Assembly (NCBI GenBank): GCA_963817395.1
Contig: CAWFOC010000002.1
Location: 1-64,000, forward strand
DNA: 64,000 nucleotides
Direction of reading: 5' to 3'
Origin: CAWGYQ01 sp963817395
Lineage (GTDB): Bacteria; Acidobacteriota; Vicinamibacteria; Vicinamibacterales; CAVPJW01
Shown here one piece after another: positions 46,330 to 54,709 of the stretch. Position 1 is the first letter of the stretch. Each line of letters begins with the position of its first letter. The notes beneath the pieces were generated by a model, which searched no databases, was not told the origin of the DNA, and was given only the letters and a program-made list of their open reading frames with translations. Made by a program: the position numbers and the translations under genes.

Positions 46330-47337
46330 TCAGCGATACGCGATCTTGACCGCGCTTCTCACGCGCTCCATGGTCTCGCCGGCGATGGCGCGCGCGCGCG
46401 CGGACCCATCGAAGAGAATCTCCTTCACGTGGTTGGGCCGAGCGAGCACGGCAGCCCGGCGCTCGCGCATGGGCTCGAGGACGGCGTTGATCGCCCGCGC
46501 CAGCTTCTCCTTGACCTCGACATCGCCAACCGCACCCGCTCGATATCTCGACTTCAGGTCTTCCACCTCGTCCGTGTTGGCGTTGAACGCGTCGTGATAC
46601 AGGAACACGGGGTTCCCTTCCACCGTGCCCGGCACATCGGCACGCACCCGCTTCGGATCCGTGTACATCCGCATCACCTTCTTGCGCACGCTGTCCGCGT
46701 CATCGGTGAGATCGATGGTATTGCCGTAGCTCTTGCTCATCTTGCGGTTGTCGAGTCCGGGAAGGCGCGGAAACGTGGTGAGGAGGGCCTGGGGCTCGAC
46801 GAACACGTCCCCGTAAAACCCATTGAAACGCCGCACCACTTCACGCGTCAACTCCAGGTGCGGCACCTGATCCTCACCCACCGGCACGAAGCGCGCGTCG
46901 TACATGATGATATCGGCGCCCTGCAGGAGCGGATATCCGAGAAACCCGATCGTCGACAGGTCCTTCTCGGCGAGCTGCTCCTTCTGCTCCTTGTAGGTGG
47001 GCACTCGCTCGAGCCACGGCGAGGGTACCACCATCGAGAGCAACAGGTACAGCTCTGCGTGTTCCGGAAGCAGTGACTGGATGAAGAGCGTGCTGCGCTC
47101 CGGGTCGATTCCGGCCGCAATCCAGTCGGCCACGTTGTCGTAGGCGTACTTCGTCAGCTCGCTCGTGTCGGCGTACTCGCTCGTCAAGGCATGCCAGTCC
47201 GCGACGAAATAGAAGCATTCGTAGTCGCGCTGGAGCTGTGCCCAGTTCTGGAGCGCCCCCACCAGGTGCCCCAGGTGCAACTTCCCCGTCGGCCGCATCC
47301 CCGAGACGACGCGCGGTCGGCCGGTCAGAGCAGCCAC
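46330..47337 (-). CDS. trpS: Tryptophanyl-tRNA synthetase
   Basis: Class I synthetase for tRNA-Trp. HIGH region RPTGKLHLGHLVGALQNW (about 16-33) and KMSKS in LDNRKMSKSYGNTI. The length of 335 residues is normal. GTG 47337 lies inside the end of the M50 protease gene (overlap of 13 bases), giving likely translational coupling. No second trpS is seen in the window. Confidence 0.95.
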   Translation of the reverse strand: MAALTGRPRVVSGMRPTGKLHLGHLVGALQNWAQLQRDYECFYFVADWHALTSEYADTSELTKYAYDNVADWIAAGIDPERSTLFIQSLLPEHAELYLLLSMVVPSPWLERVPTYKEQKEQLAEKDLSTIGFLGYPLLQGADIIMYDARFVPVGEDQVPHLELTREVVRRFNGFYGDVFVEPQALLTTFPRLPGLDNRKMSKSYGNTIDLTDDADSVRKKVMRMYTDPKRVRADVPGTVEGNPVFLYHDAFNANTDEVEDLKSRYRAGAVGDVEVKEKLARAINAVLEPMRERRAAVLARPNHVKEILFDGSARARAIAGETMERVRSAVKIAYR

Positions 47338-47992
47338 GTGAGGAGCAGATAGTACGGCGGGATCACGAGGTAGGACAGCACCCCGGTGAACATGAGGGCG
47401 TAGATCAGCAGAAACCCGTACGGCCGGAGGCGATCGTACTGCTGTGCGAGCGGCAATGGCAGCAGGCCGGCAAGGACGTTTCCCCCGTCGAGCGGCGGAA
47501 TCGGAATCATGTTGAAGAGGGCGAGGAGCAAATTGATTTGCAGCGCGCCGCGGAGCAGCATCGCCAGCGGTGCGCTGAAGCTGACCTGATCGAGCGTGAA
47601 CGGTGCGACGGGGAACACCGCAGGGCGAGGGAAGCCAGTACGGCCAGCAGGAGGTTGCTTGCGGGACCAGCAGCCGCGACGAGCAGGTAGTCGCGCCGGC
47701 CGCGCTTGAGCCGGCTCACGTTCACCGGTACGGGCTTCGCCCATCCAATGAGCGGCGCGCCCGTGACTGCCGCCACGAGCGGAAGCACGATGGTCCCCAA
47801 CGGATCGACGTGCACCGCCGGATTGAGCGAAATGCGTCCCAGGAGCTTGGCGGTTGGATCGCCGAGACGATAGGCCGTCGCCGCATGCGCCGATTCGTGG
47901 ACCGTCAGAGAAAACAGCAGGACCAGGAATTCGATGAAGATGAGACCGAAATTGACGTCAGACAACGGCCCAAGAGTAAGGCAAGAGGCCAC
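47325..47992 (-). CDS. Site-2 protease family zinc metalloprotease (M50), one frameshift
   Basis: Intramembrane protease. Zinc motif HESAH (in LTVHESAHAATAYRLGDP) sits in the first membrane helix region; the second metal motif is NMIPIPPLDGGNVL near the C-terminus. A frameshift near 47612 divides the two halves; joined, the protein is about 223 residues with four to five helices, normal for the compact S2P/YwhC type without PDZ. GTG start at 47992 is 11 bases from the uvrC stop. The substrate is unknown; known relatives cleave anti-sigma factors. Confidence 0.85.
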
Positions 47993-48003
47993 GGCAGAGC
48001 AAG

Positions 48004-49875
48004 TTAGCGCGCGGCGGCGAAATAGCTGAGAAGCGAATCCGCGGCTCGCGCACCCACCACCGGCAGCAGTTCTTCGCGCGTGGCTCGACGCACACCAGCC
48101 AGACTGCCGAAGCGAACGAGCAACGCGCGACGACGCCGCGGCCCGATGCCCGGCACGGCGTCGAGCTCGGACGAGAGATCGCGCATGGCACGCGCGCGCC
48201 GATGATAGGTGACCGCAAAACGATGCGCCTCGTCGCGAATCCGTCGGATGAGTCTGAGCGACGGATCGTGCGGATCGATTCTGAGGGGGTCCGACTGGTC
48301 GCGCGTGAAGATCAGCTCTTCTCTTTTCGCCAGACCAATCGCCACGAGGTTGGCGAGTCCCAGCTGTTCAAGCGCTTGATAGGCGGCCGTCAGCTGGCCC
48401 GGACCGCCGTCGATGACGATCAGATCCGGAAAAGGACCGCCCTGTTCGAGCAAGCGGCGGAAGCGCCGCAACACCACCTCGTGCATCGCGGCGAAGTCGT
48501 CGGGCGCCGGCGCTTCCGGTTGGACAGCCGGCGGCGCCACGCGGCGACGCCGGCTGCCAGTGAGCGCCGGAAGACCCAGAATGCGATACTTCCGATACTC
48601 ACCCGGCCTCATGCGCCCGTCTTCGCAGACGACCATCGACGCCACGGTCTCGCTTCCCTGAATGGTCGAAATATCGAAACATTCGATGCGCCGCGGCACG
48701 GACGGCAGCTGCAGGACCACGCGCAGCGTTTCGAGCGCATCGTAGTGGGCCACGGTGTCTTCGTTGAATCGCCTCTCGTAGGCGAGCGCCGCATTCCGCG
48801 TCGCCAGCTCGATCAACCCCCGCTTGTCGCCCCGCTTGGGGACCAGAAGGCGCACGGCGCGCCCGCTCTCGGAACCGAGCCACGCCTCGAGCGCTTCGCG
48901 GTCCTCCGGCTCGACGGGCAGATGGACTTCCGGCGGTACCGCGTTGAGCTCGTAAAACTGCTGCAAGGCCGCCTGCAGCACGACGGCTTCACTGTCGGCG
49001 GCCGCCTTCCCCGCGTCGGTCACGAGCTCCACCCGCTCGATGACGCGGCCGCCGCGCATGACGAAGACCATGATGAGGACGCCTGCGGGGCCAATCCTCA
49101 CACCAAACGCATCGCGATCACCGAGCCTTGCGGTCGCCATCTTCTGCTGTCTCTCGTGAAGCGTCGTGACGGTGCGCATGGCATCGCGCAGCTGCGCCGC
49201 TTCTTCGTATCGCTGGCTCTCTGCTGCGGCACGCATCCGGTCCTCGAGCTCGCGCGCCAGCTCCTCGCGACGTCCTTCGAGGAACAGCTTCGTGTCGGTG
49301 ACGGCACGGGCATATCAATCGGCCGTGCACAACGCGTCGACGCACGGAGCAATGCAGCGCTTGATGTCGTACTCGAGGCAGGGCCGTCCGCGCTTGCCGG
49401 TGATGACCTCGTTGCACGATCGCAGCCCGAAGAGCCTGTGCGTCAACGCCATGGTCTTGCGCGCGAAGGTCGCCGGCAGGAAAGGTCCGGCGTAGAAGTG
49501 CGCGTCGCGCTCCACCCGCCTGGCCACGAGGATGCGTGGGTACTCCTCGCCGGTGGTGAGCTTCAGGTAGGGATAGTTCTTGTCGTCCCGCAGGAGGATG
49601 TTGTACTTCGGCGACCGCTGTTTGATGAGATGGTTCTCGAGCGCAAGCGCTTCCACGACGGAGTCGGTGACGATGACCTCGACGCGGTGGACCTCGTCGA
49701 GGAGCGCGTCGGTCTTCGGGCTGCTGCCGTACGCACCCAGATACGTGCGGACGCGGTCACGAAGCGACCGGGCCTTGCCGACATACACCGTGTCGCCACG
49801 CTGATTCAGGTAGAGATAGACACCAGGCTGCTCGGGCAGGCGCGCAACCTGGGCCTTGAGTTCATGAATCGCCAT
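48004..49875 (-). CDS. uvrC: UvrABC excinuclease subunit C, one frameshift
   Basis: Dual-incision nuclease of nucleotide excision repair. GIY-YIG domain (PGVYLYL, DTVYVGKARSLRDRV), then CNEVITGKRGRPCLEYDI with four-Cys-like region. A frameshift near 49315 is followed by the UvrB-interacting UVR motif (RYEEAAQLRDAM), the RNase H-like endonuclease (ECFDISTIQGSETVASMVV) and C-terminal HhH (LDAVPGIGPRRRRALLV). Both halves are complete, so total length is about 623, normal. It starts 8 bases from the divergent CDP-alcohol transferase. uvrA is also in this window (59.2-62.2 kb). Confidence 0.93.
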
Positions 49876-49883
49876 CGGCTACC

Positions 49884-50606
49884 ATGACACGCCTCCACGG
49901 CGTGACCGGAAGTTTCCAAAGGGCCCCGGCGGCGCTCGAGCACACCACCGTCCCAGGCTTCGATACCCGCTCTATGACATTCACAGGAACCATCGGCGCC
50001 ATTTGCATGGTTCCACTCCGGGTGATCATCAATCTCTGCGTCGCCTGGCGAATCCACCCGAACGTGCTGACATTCTGCGGCATGATGACCAACGTCGCGG
50101 CGGCATGCGCGCTCGGCGTGGGACGGTTCCGCCTGGCCGGCTTCATCATGATCGCCGCCAACATGTTCGACTTCATCGACGGCAAGGTGGCCGCCGAGAG
50201 CAATCGCTCGTCCGAGTTCGGCGGGTTCTGGGACTCGGTCATGGACCGCTTCTCGGACCTCACGCTCTTCATCGGCCTCATCTATCTCTACGCGCAGCTC
50301 CACCGCACCGATTACGTCATTATCACCGCGCTCACGATGATGTTCGCCATCATGACCAGCTACACGCGCGCGCGGGCCGAGTCGCTCATCGACAAGTGCA
50401 AGGTCGGCTTCATGGAGCGCCCCGAGCGCATCGTCCTCTTCATGATCGGAGCCTTCACGAATCGCATGGCCGCCGTGCTCTGGGTCATCGGCGTGCTCTC
50501 GGTGATTACCGTGGCAGACCGGATCTACTACACGTGGCAGGTGCTGAACGGTCACCGTAACGTCGAGGCCGCTCTGCTCCAGCGGCTCAACCAGAAGGTG
50601 TCGTGA
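49884..50606 (+). CDS. CDP-alcohol phosphatidyltransferase family protein
   Basis: Integral membrane enzyme of 240 residues with about six helices that joins CDP-activated lipid to an alcohol. The signature is D-x2-D-G-x2-A-R-x8-G-x3-D-x3-D; here the sequence from MFDFIDGKVAAE to FWDSVMD keeps all four Asp and both Gly but has Ala in place of Arg. Substrate (glycerol-P, inositol, other) is not determinable. The 8-base gap to uvrC means its promoter lies inside uvrC, or ATG 49974 is the true start. It is followed directly by a small membrane protein. Confidence 0.82.
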   Translation: MTRLHGVTGSFQRAPAALEHTTVPGFDTRSMTFTGTIGAICMVPLRVIINLCVAWRIHPNVLTFCGMMTNVAAACALGVGRFRLAGFIMIAANMFDFIDGKVAAESNRSSEFGGFWDSVMDRFSDLTLFIGLIYLYAQLHRTDYVIITALTMMFAIMTSYTRARAESLIDKCKVGFMERPERIVLFMIGAFTNRMAAVLWVIGVLSVITVADRIYYTWQVLNGHRNVEAALLQRLNQKVS

Positions 50607-50607
50607 C

Positions 50608-50808
50608 GTGAAACGACTCGTGACCCTGCCGCTGCTGGTGCTCTGGAGAGCCTGCTTCTGGACTTACGAGCGCGCCACCTGGCAGTACGACCTGATGGTC
50701 ATCGCCATCCTGGCGTTCGTCTGGCTGACCCCGCCCGCGTGGCTTGGCGACCCCATGGCCAAAGGGCCAGGACTCGCCGTCAGGCTCTTCGACGCCCTCA
50801 GTCGCTGA
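50608..50808 (+). CDS. Small membrane protein (hypothetical)
   Basis: A 66-residue protein whose GTG start lies one base after the CDP-alcohol transferase stop. One hydrophobic segment (about residues 26-48: LMVIAILAFVWLTPPAWLG) is flanked by an N-terminal amphipathic stretch rich in Trp and Arg. No family is recognised. The tight spacing supports a real coupled gene, perhaps an accessory of the transferase. It converges with ku. Confidence 0.5.
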   Translation: MKRLVTLPLLVLWRACFWTYERATWQYDLMVIAILAFVWLTPPAWLGDPMAKGPGLAVRLFDALSR

Positions 50809-50853
50809 TCCGGGATCTGGTGCCGCCATATCCGGCGACACCGCGGCGTCCGC

Positions 50854-51711
50854 TCAGGCTCGTGCGCGCTTCTTGGCTTCGGCCCGCACCGGACGCTTGG
50901 GCAGCGCCGCGACCTTGGCAGGCTTCTTCTGCGCCGCGCTCACCGAGTCGAGGCTCTTCCTGAGCGCTTCCATCAGGTTGACGACCTTCGGAGGCGCTTC
51001 GACTTCGGGCGCCACCACCTCTTCGCCCGCAATCTTCGCCTCGATGATCTTCATCAGGCCGTCCCGGTAGTCGTCGTGGTAACGGCTCAGGTCGAGCTTC
51101 CCGTCGAACGTGCCGATGACCTGCTTCGCGAGCTTGATTTCTTCGGCTTTGATCTGCGCCGGAATCGCACCGAGCTCGTCGACGGCATTCATCGATCGAA
51201 TCTCGGCGGCGTGGTGCAGCGTGTACATGACGAGGCCCCGGCCCTGGGGCTTCACCGCGACGAGATACTCCCGTCCGTACAAGGCCAGCTTGCCGATGCC
51301 GACCTTGCCCTTCATGCCCTCGCGCATGACGGCAAACGCATCGCCGCCCATGGGACCATCGGGCGCCAGGTAGTAGGCCTTATCGACGTAGATGGGGTCG
51401 AGGCTCTCCTCGTCGCTGAATTGCACGAGGTTGATCACCCGCGTCGTGTCGACGCGCACCTTCTCGAGGTCTTCGTCAGTCACGACCACGTAGCGCCCTT
51501 TCTCGAACTCGTAGCCCTTCGAGAGCTCCGTGTTGGCCACCTCACGCTCGCAGCTGGGACACCAGCGTTTCTGCTGGATGCGCGTCTGGCACACGCTGTG
51601 GAGCTGGTTGAAGCTCAATGTCGCGCTGGGCTCGGTCGCCGGGAAGACCTTGACCGGGATGTTGACCAGGCTGACCTTGAGAAACCCTTTCCAGGTGGGT
51701 CTGAGCGCCAT
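50854..51711 (-). CDS. ku: Ku, non-homologous end-joining protein
   Basis: Bacterial Ku homodimer that rings DNA ends and recruits LigD. The 285-residue protein starts MALRPTWKGFLKVSLVNIPV, then a core with GYEFEKGRYVVVTDEDLEKV and HHAAEIR, and a lysine-rich C-terminal tail (QKKPAKVAALPKRPVRAEAKKRARA) typical for DNA binding. A strong AAGGAGG lies upstream of ATG 51711. No ligD gene or polymerase domain is adjacent, so the partner lies elsewhere. It is last of efp-yjjX-tdk-membrane protein-ku on the minus strand. Confidence 0.94.
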   Translation of the reverse strand: MALRPTWKGFLKVSLVNIPVKVFPATEPSATLSFNQLHSVCQTRIQQKRWCPSCEREVANTELSKGYEFEKGRYVVVTDEDLEKVRVDTTRVINLVQFSDEESLDPIYVDKAYYLAPDGPMGGDAFAVMREGMKGKVGIGKLALYGREYLVAVKPQGRGLVMYTLHHAAEIRSMNAVDELGAIPAQIKAEEIKLAKQVIGTFDGKLDLSRYHDDYRDGLMKIIEAKIAGEEVVAPEVEAPPKVVNLMEALRKSLDSVSAAQKKPAKVAALPKRPVRAEAKKRARA

Positions 51712-51765
51712 CGGCGTGCTCCTCCTTCGAGTGCTATATCGGGCAGGGGCCTGAGGACTTCATGG

Positions 51766-52324
51766 CCTCAGACGTCTTCTCGTTCGTCGTGCCCGCCCAG
51801 GTCGAGACTCGTTCCCGAGAAATGAATGTCGTGAGCCGCAGATCTTGTCGCGCAGCAACCGTCGCGCAGCGCCGTAGTGGACGGATGGTACCACCAGACG
51901 ACGAGCCAGCTTTCTCATCCGCGAGATGAGGATGAGCGTGATGTTCCTCGCCTTCCCGCCACGCGATTCCACCGATTTGCCAGTAGGGCATGAATCCGCT
52001 CTCTGACCAGATGCCGTCTTCATAGAAGCCGTGCCCGATGCGCCGGCTGAGCGGAAGCAGGTAGCCGTAGTAGGCAAACATCATCAGCTCGCCGAAGGCC
52101 TGCTCGGGTGGCCGGCGTTGAAACACGAGCTTGAAGAAGACCAGGCAGCCCAGCGCCACGCCGGTCGCAAGCATCAGCCCATAGTATCTGGGCCGGGGTC
52201 CAGGCCACGTCAAGAGCGCCAGGCGCCGACGGCGGAGATAGCGGACGAAGTCGGCGGACAGCCGCAGGTTGGCGACCAGAAAACCGCACCCGAGCAGCAG
52301 CAGAACGGCCGGGAGTAACGCCAC
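51766..52324 (-). CDS. Hypothetical membrane protein, two frameshifts
   Basis: From GTG 52324: VALLPAVLLLLGCGFLVANL forms the first membrane helix, a second helix is YYGLMLATGVALGCLVFFKLVF, and a soluble part follows (RIGHGFYEDGIWSESGFMPY). Shifts near 51945 and 51840 are needed to continue through ISRMRKLARRLVVPSVHYGA and end near LGGHDEREDV at 51766. I do not recognise the family; the soluble part resembles DUF5673-like membrane-associated domains only loosely. It lies 10 bases after the tdk stop and 55 bases before ku. Confidence 0.55.
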
Positions 52325-52334
52325 CCCGCCGATT

Positions 52335-52982
52335 TTAAGCCTGATCGGCTGATGCGGGCGACCCGGCCAGCTCCGGGTCGTAGCAACGTCGACAGCGCGC
52401 TTCGTAGGTGCCCTGCGCACCGAGCAGATACCGATCGCTGCTGATAATCAGACGCTGCGTCCGATTGGCTGGCGCGCCGCAGACGACGCAGATGGCCAGC
52501 GTCTTCGTGATGTATTCCGCAATGGCCAGCAGCTGGGGCATTGGCTCGAAGGGGCGTCCCAGATAGTCCTTGTCGAGTCCCGCCACGATCACGCGCTTGC
52601 CTCGATCGGCCAGCTCGTTGCACACGGCCGGCAGCTCGGCATCGAAGAACTGCCCTTCGTCGATACCGACGATGTCGGTGTCGGCATCGACGGCGGCCAG
52701 CAGCGCCCGGGCTGACTCGACGGTCTCCGAAGGAATCCGCATGTCGCTGTGCGAGACGATGTGACTCGTCGAATGGCGGCTGTCGAAAACGGGTTTGAAA
52801 ATCTGAACCTTCTGGCGCGCGATCTGTGCACGGCGCAGGCGTCGAATCAGCTCTTCGCTCTTGCCGCTGAACATGCTGCCCGTGATGACCTCGATCCACC
52901 CGGGACCGCGGCTCCGCCGATCGGCGGAGGGTTCGCCGTTGAGCAAGAGAGGCTGTTCCTGCGATTCAGGAGAACGGTTCAT
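52335..52982 (-). CDS. tdk: Thymidine kinase (type II)
   Basis: Salvage enzyme phosphorylating thymidine. P-loop GSMFSGKSEELIRRL (about residues 35-49), the Asp in VGIDEGQFFD, and the zinc-bound lasso (CVVCG then CRRCYDP). Length of 215 residues is normal, with a 27-residue N-terminal extension. It overlaps the yjjX-like gene by four bases (ATGA). The start fits the operon. Confidence 0.94.
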   Translation of the reverse strand: MNRSPESQEQPLLLNGEPSADRRSRGPGWIEVITGSMFSGKSEELIRRLRRAQIARQKVQIFKPVFDSRHSTSHIVSHSDMRIPSETVESARALLAAVDADTDIVGIDEGQFFDAELPAVCNELADRGKRVIVAGLDKDYLGRPFEPMPQLLAIAEYITKTLAICVVCGAPANRTQRLIISSDRYLLGAQGTYEARCRRCYDPELAGSPASADQA

Positions 52983-53542
52983 ACGAATGCATCCGCATTG
53001 AAAAATGGAGCCAAAGCGCTGATGACCGCCGTTCGAAACGCGTCACGGCGGGTCACGAGGTCGCGAGTCAGGACGCCCCACGCCCCGCGAGTGTTCCGGA
53101 CGCCCGCACCCGCCGTGCGATCAACGACATCACCGAGCTCGGTGCCGTCAGCCAGGCCCGACGCGACGTGCTCGGGCAACAGAATAGCGCCTCCGGCTCC
53201 GTAGCTCCATCGACGTCCGTCGCTGACGCACGCCCAGTTCTTGAGAGCGAGAAGCGACCGACCGTCGGGCAGCGTCACCGGATCGACTCCGCCTTCCAAA
53301 CCGATGTAGAGGCAATCTTCGGACCCTGTCGACGGCCCTGCCGCCATCATGGCGCGAACACGACCCTCTGCCGCCGCGACAATGGCCGGCTCGCCCATGG
53401 GCATGCGCGGTCCAGCGCCACCCATATCCACGGTCCGCAGTTCGGCGGGCTCGAAGCGGCGATCGAGTGCGGCGACGGCCGTCAGCGCGTCGCGCGCGGC
53501 CTCGACCTTGGCTGAGCGGATTGAACCGAGATAGATGATCAC
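52979..53542 (-). CDS. Inosine/xanthosine triphosphatase (DUF84 family)
   Basis: House-cleaning NTPase of the YjjX family that removes ITP and XTP. The sequence has an N-terminal NTP-binding start (MIIYLGSIRSAKVEAARDAL), EGRVRAM and YIGLEGGVDPV in place of the usual SGE-GG pattern, then GVLTRDLVTR. 187 residues, GTG start at 53542. It overlaps tdk by four bases, consistent with a nucleotide-salvage operon. E. coli YjjX is about 170 residues. Confidence 0.85.
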   Translation of the reverse strand: MIIYLGSIRSAKVEAARDALTAVAALDRRFEPAELRTVDMGGAGPRMPMGEPAIVAAAEGRVRAMMAAGPSTGSEDCLYIGLEGGVDPVTLPDGRSLLALKNWACVSDGRRWSYGAGGAILLPEHVASGLADGTELGDVVDRTAGAGVRNTRGAWGVLTRDLVTRRDAFRTAVISALAPFFNADAFV

Positions 53543-53553
53543 GTTTGCTGGCC

Positions 53554-53568
53554 GGCCGGCGACCGGCC
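53554..53568. repeat. Intercistronic hairpin between efp and the yjjX-like gene
   Basis: GGCCGG and CCGGCC form a 6-bp GC stem with a three-base loop, in the 39-base gap. There is no U run, so this is more likely a processing or attenuation structure than a terminator. Confidence 0.4.
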
Positions 53569-53581
53569 GAGGCTGGCGGGC

Positions 53582-54145
53582 TCAGACGCGAGACTGATAC
53601 TCTCCGGTATCCGTATTCACGCGAACCACGTCGCCCGTGTTGACGAAGGGCGGCACCTGAATGACCAGCCCGGTCTCGAGTCGCGCGGGCTTCACCTGCG
53701 CGCTGGCCGTGGCTCCCTTGATGCCCGGGACGGTCTCCTCGACCTTGAGGTCGACAGTCTGCGGCAGTTCGACACCGACGGGCTCCGATCCGTAGAACTC
53801 GGCCGTGATCACCGAGTCCGCCACGAGATAGTGCACCGACTCTCCCAGCAGCTCCGCCGACATCTGAAGCTGCTCGAAGTTGGTCGTATCCATGAAGTAG
53901 TAGGCGCTGCCGTCGGAGTAGAGATACTGCATTTCGCGCTCGTCCAGCGTGGCGCGCTCCACATCCTCTTCCGATCTGAACTTCTGGTCGCTCAGTGAGC
54001 CGCTGCGGATATTTCGCAGCCGGCACTGCACGAATCCGCGTTTGTTGCCCGGGGTCAGGTGATGGAGGTCGAGGACCCGGAACAAGTCGTTGGCGACTTT
54101 GACCAGCATGCCCTTTCTCAACCGCGTGGCTTGGATCGAGGACAC
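53582..54145 (-). CDS. efp: Translation elongation factor P
   Basis: Relieves ribosome stalling at polyproline. 187 residues from GTG 54145, preceded by AGGAGG at the right distance; the longer frame to 54223 crosses the promoter. Three OB-type domains: KOW-like N-terminus and GTGLVIQVPPFVNTGDVVRV at the C-terminus. The beta3-beta4 loop reads LTPGNKRGF; aligned with E. coli KPGKGQAF, position 34, which is normally modified Lys, is Asn here with Lys35 beside it. It is divergent from hsp20 through a symmetric promoter. Confidence 0.93.
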   Translation of the reverse strand: MSSIQATRLRKGMLVKVANDLFRVLDLHHLTPGNKRGFVQCRLRNIRSGSLSDQKFRSEEDVERATLDEREMQYLYSDGSAYYFMDTTNFEQLQMSAELLGESVHYLVADSVITAEFYGSEPVGVELPQTVDLKVEETVPGIKGATASAQVKPARLETGLVIQVPPFVNTGDVVRVNTDTGEYQSRV

Positions 54146-54191
54146 GGACGGACCTCCTCTGCGCGCGCCTACTGTAACCGTATATCCTTGC

Positions 54192-54236
54192 AATCGTAGC
54201 ACATATTGGCTCGCCTCATTCAATCATGCTACGATT
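54192..54236. promoter_or_regulatory. Symmetric divergent promoter/operator between efp and hsp20
   Basis: A perfect 10-bp inverted repeat: AATCGTAGCA (54192-54201) and TGCTACGATT (54227-54236), 25 bases apart. Each arm, read outward, is an extended -10 TGC-TACGAT: the left arm drives efp, the right arm hsp20. For hsp20 the -10 (54230-54235) ends 6 bases before the ATG at 54242, so the mRNA may be leaderless. A moderate -35-like TTGGCT lies 18 bases before the right -10; TTGAAT lies 19 bases before the left. The symmetry could also be a regulator site. Confidence 0.65.
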
Positions 54237-54241
54237 TCCGC

Positions 54242-54646
54242 ATGGCGTTTTCCTGGTGGGATCCGTTGCGCGATCTGCTGGCACTTCAGGATCGGCTCGA
54301 CTGCTTCGACCCGGATCAAACCCCGGGATGGCTCCCATCGGTCGACGTGTACGAAACGGCCAGCGAGTACGTCCTCACGGTCGAGCTCCCGGGCCTGTCG
54401 CGCGATCATATCGACGTGCAGGTGCACCAGGGACGACTCGTCCTGAGCGGCGTCCGGCCGAGCAAGAACGTGTCATGCGAGCAGTATCACCGCATCGAAC
54501 GGGGCTACGGTTCCTTCTCGCGCACATTCCATTTGCCGCACGCGACGGCCACGGAGCGCATCGGCGCCGACCTGCGGGATGGGGTGTTGACGATCACGGT
54601 GCCGAAGGAGCTCGACAATCAGTCACGCAGGATTTCCGTGGAGTGA
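54242..54646 (+). CDS. Small heat shock protein (Hsp20)
   Basis: ATP-independent holdase. ATG 54242 gives 134 residues: short N-terminus (MAFSWWDPLRDLLALQDRL), an alpha-crystallin domain (about 36-125: VDVYETASEYVLTVELPGL, GVLTITVPK) and a short tail with no clear IxI motif. Only 5 bases separate the right arm of the inverted repeat from the ATG, and no SD is visible. Regulation with efp through the shared promoter is possible. It is near the DegP-like protease downstream. Confidence 0.92.
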   Translation: MAFSWWDPLRDLLALQDRLDCFDPDQTPGWLPSVDVYETASEYVLTVELPGLSRDHIDVQVHQGRLVLSGVRPSKNVSCEQYHRIERGYGSFSRTFHLPHATATERIGADLRDGVLTITVPKELDNQSRRISVE

Positions 54647-54709
54647 TCGCCCGGATCCGTCTCCGACAGACCGCTTGAGCCGACTCGCCCGCTGGTTCGA
54701 GGCCGCCCG

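Noticed and set aside
51749..51769. CTGAGG-N9-CCTCAG hairpin at the membrane protein stop
   Set aside because: Stem of only 6 bp with no U run and the stop codon inside one arm; not enough to call a terminator.
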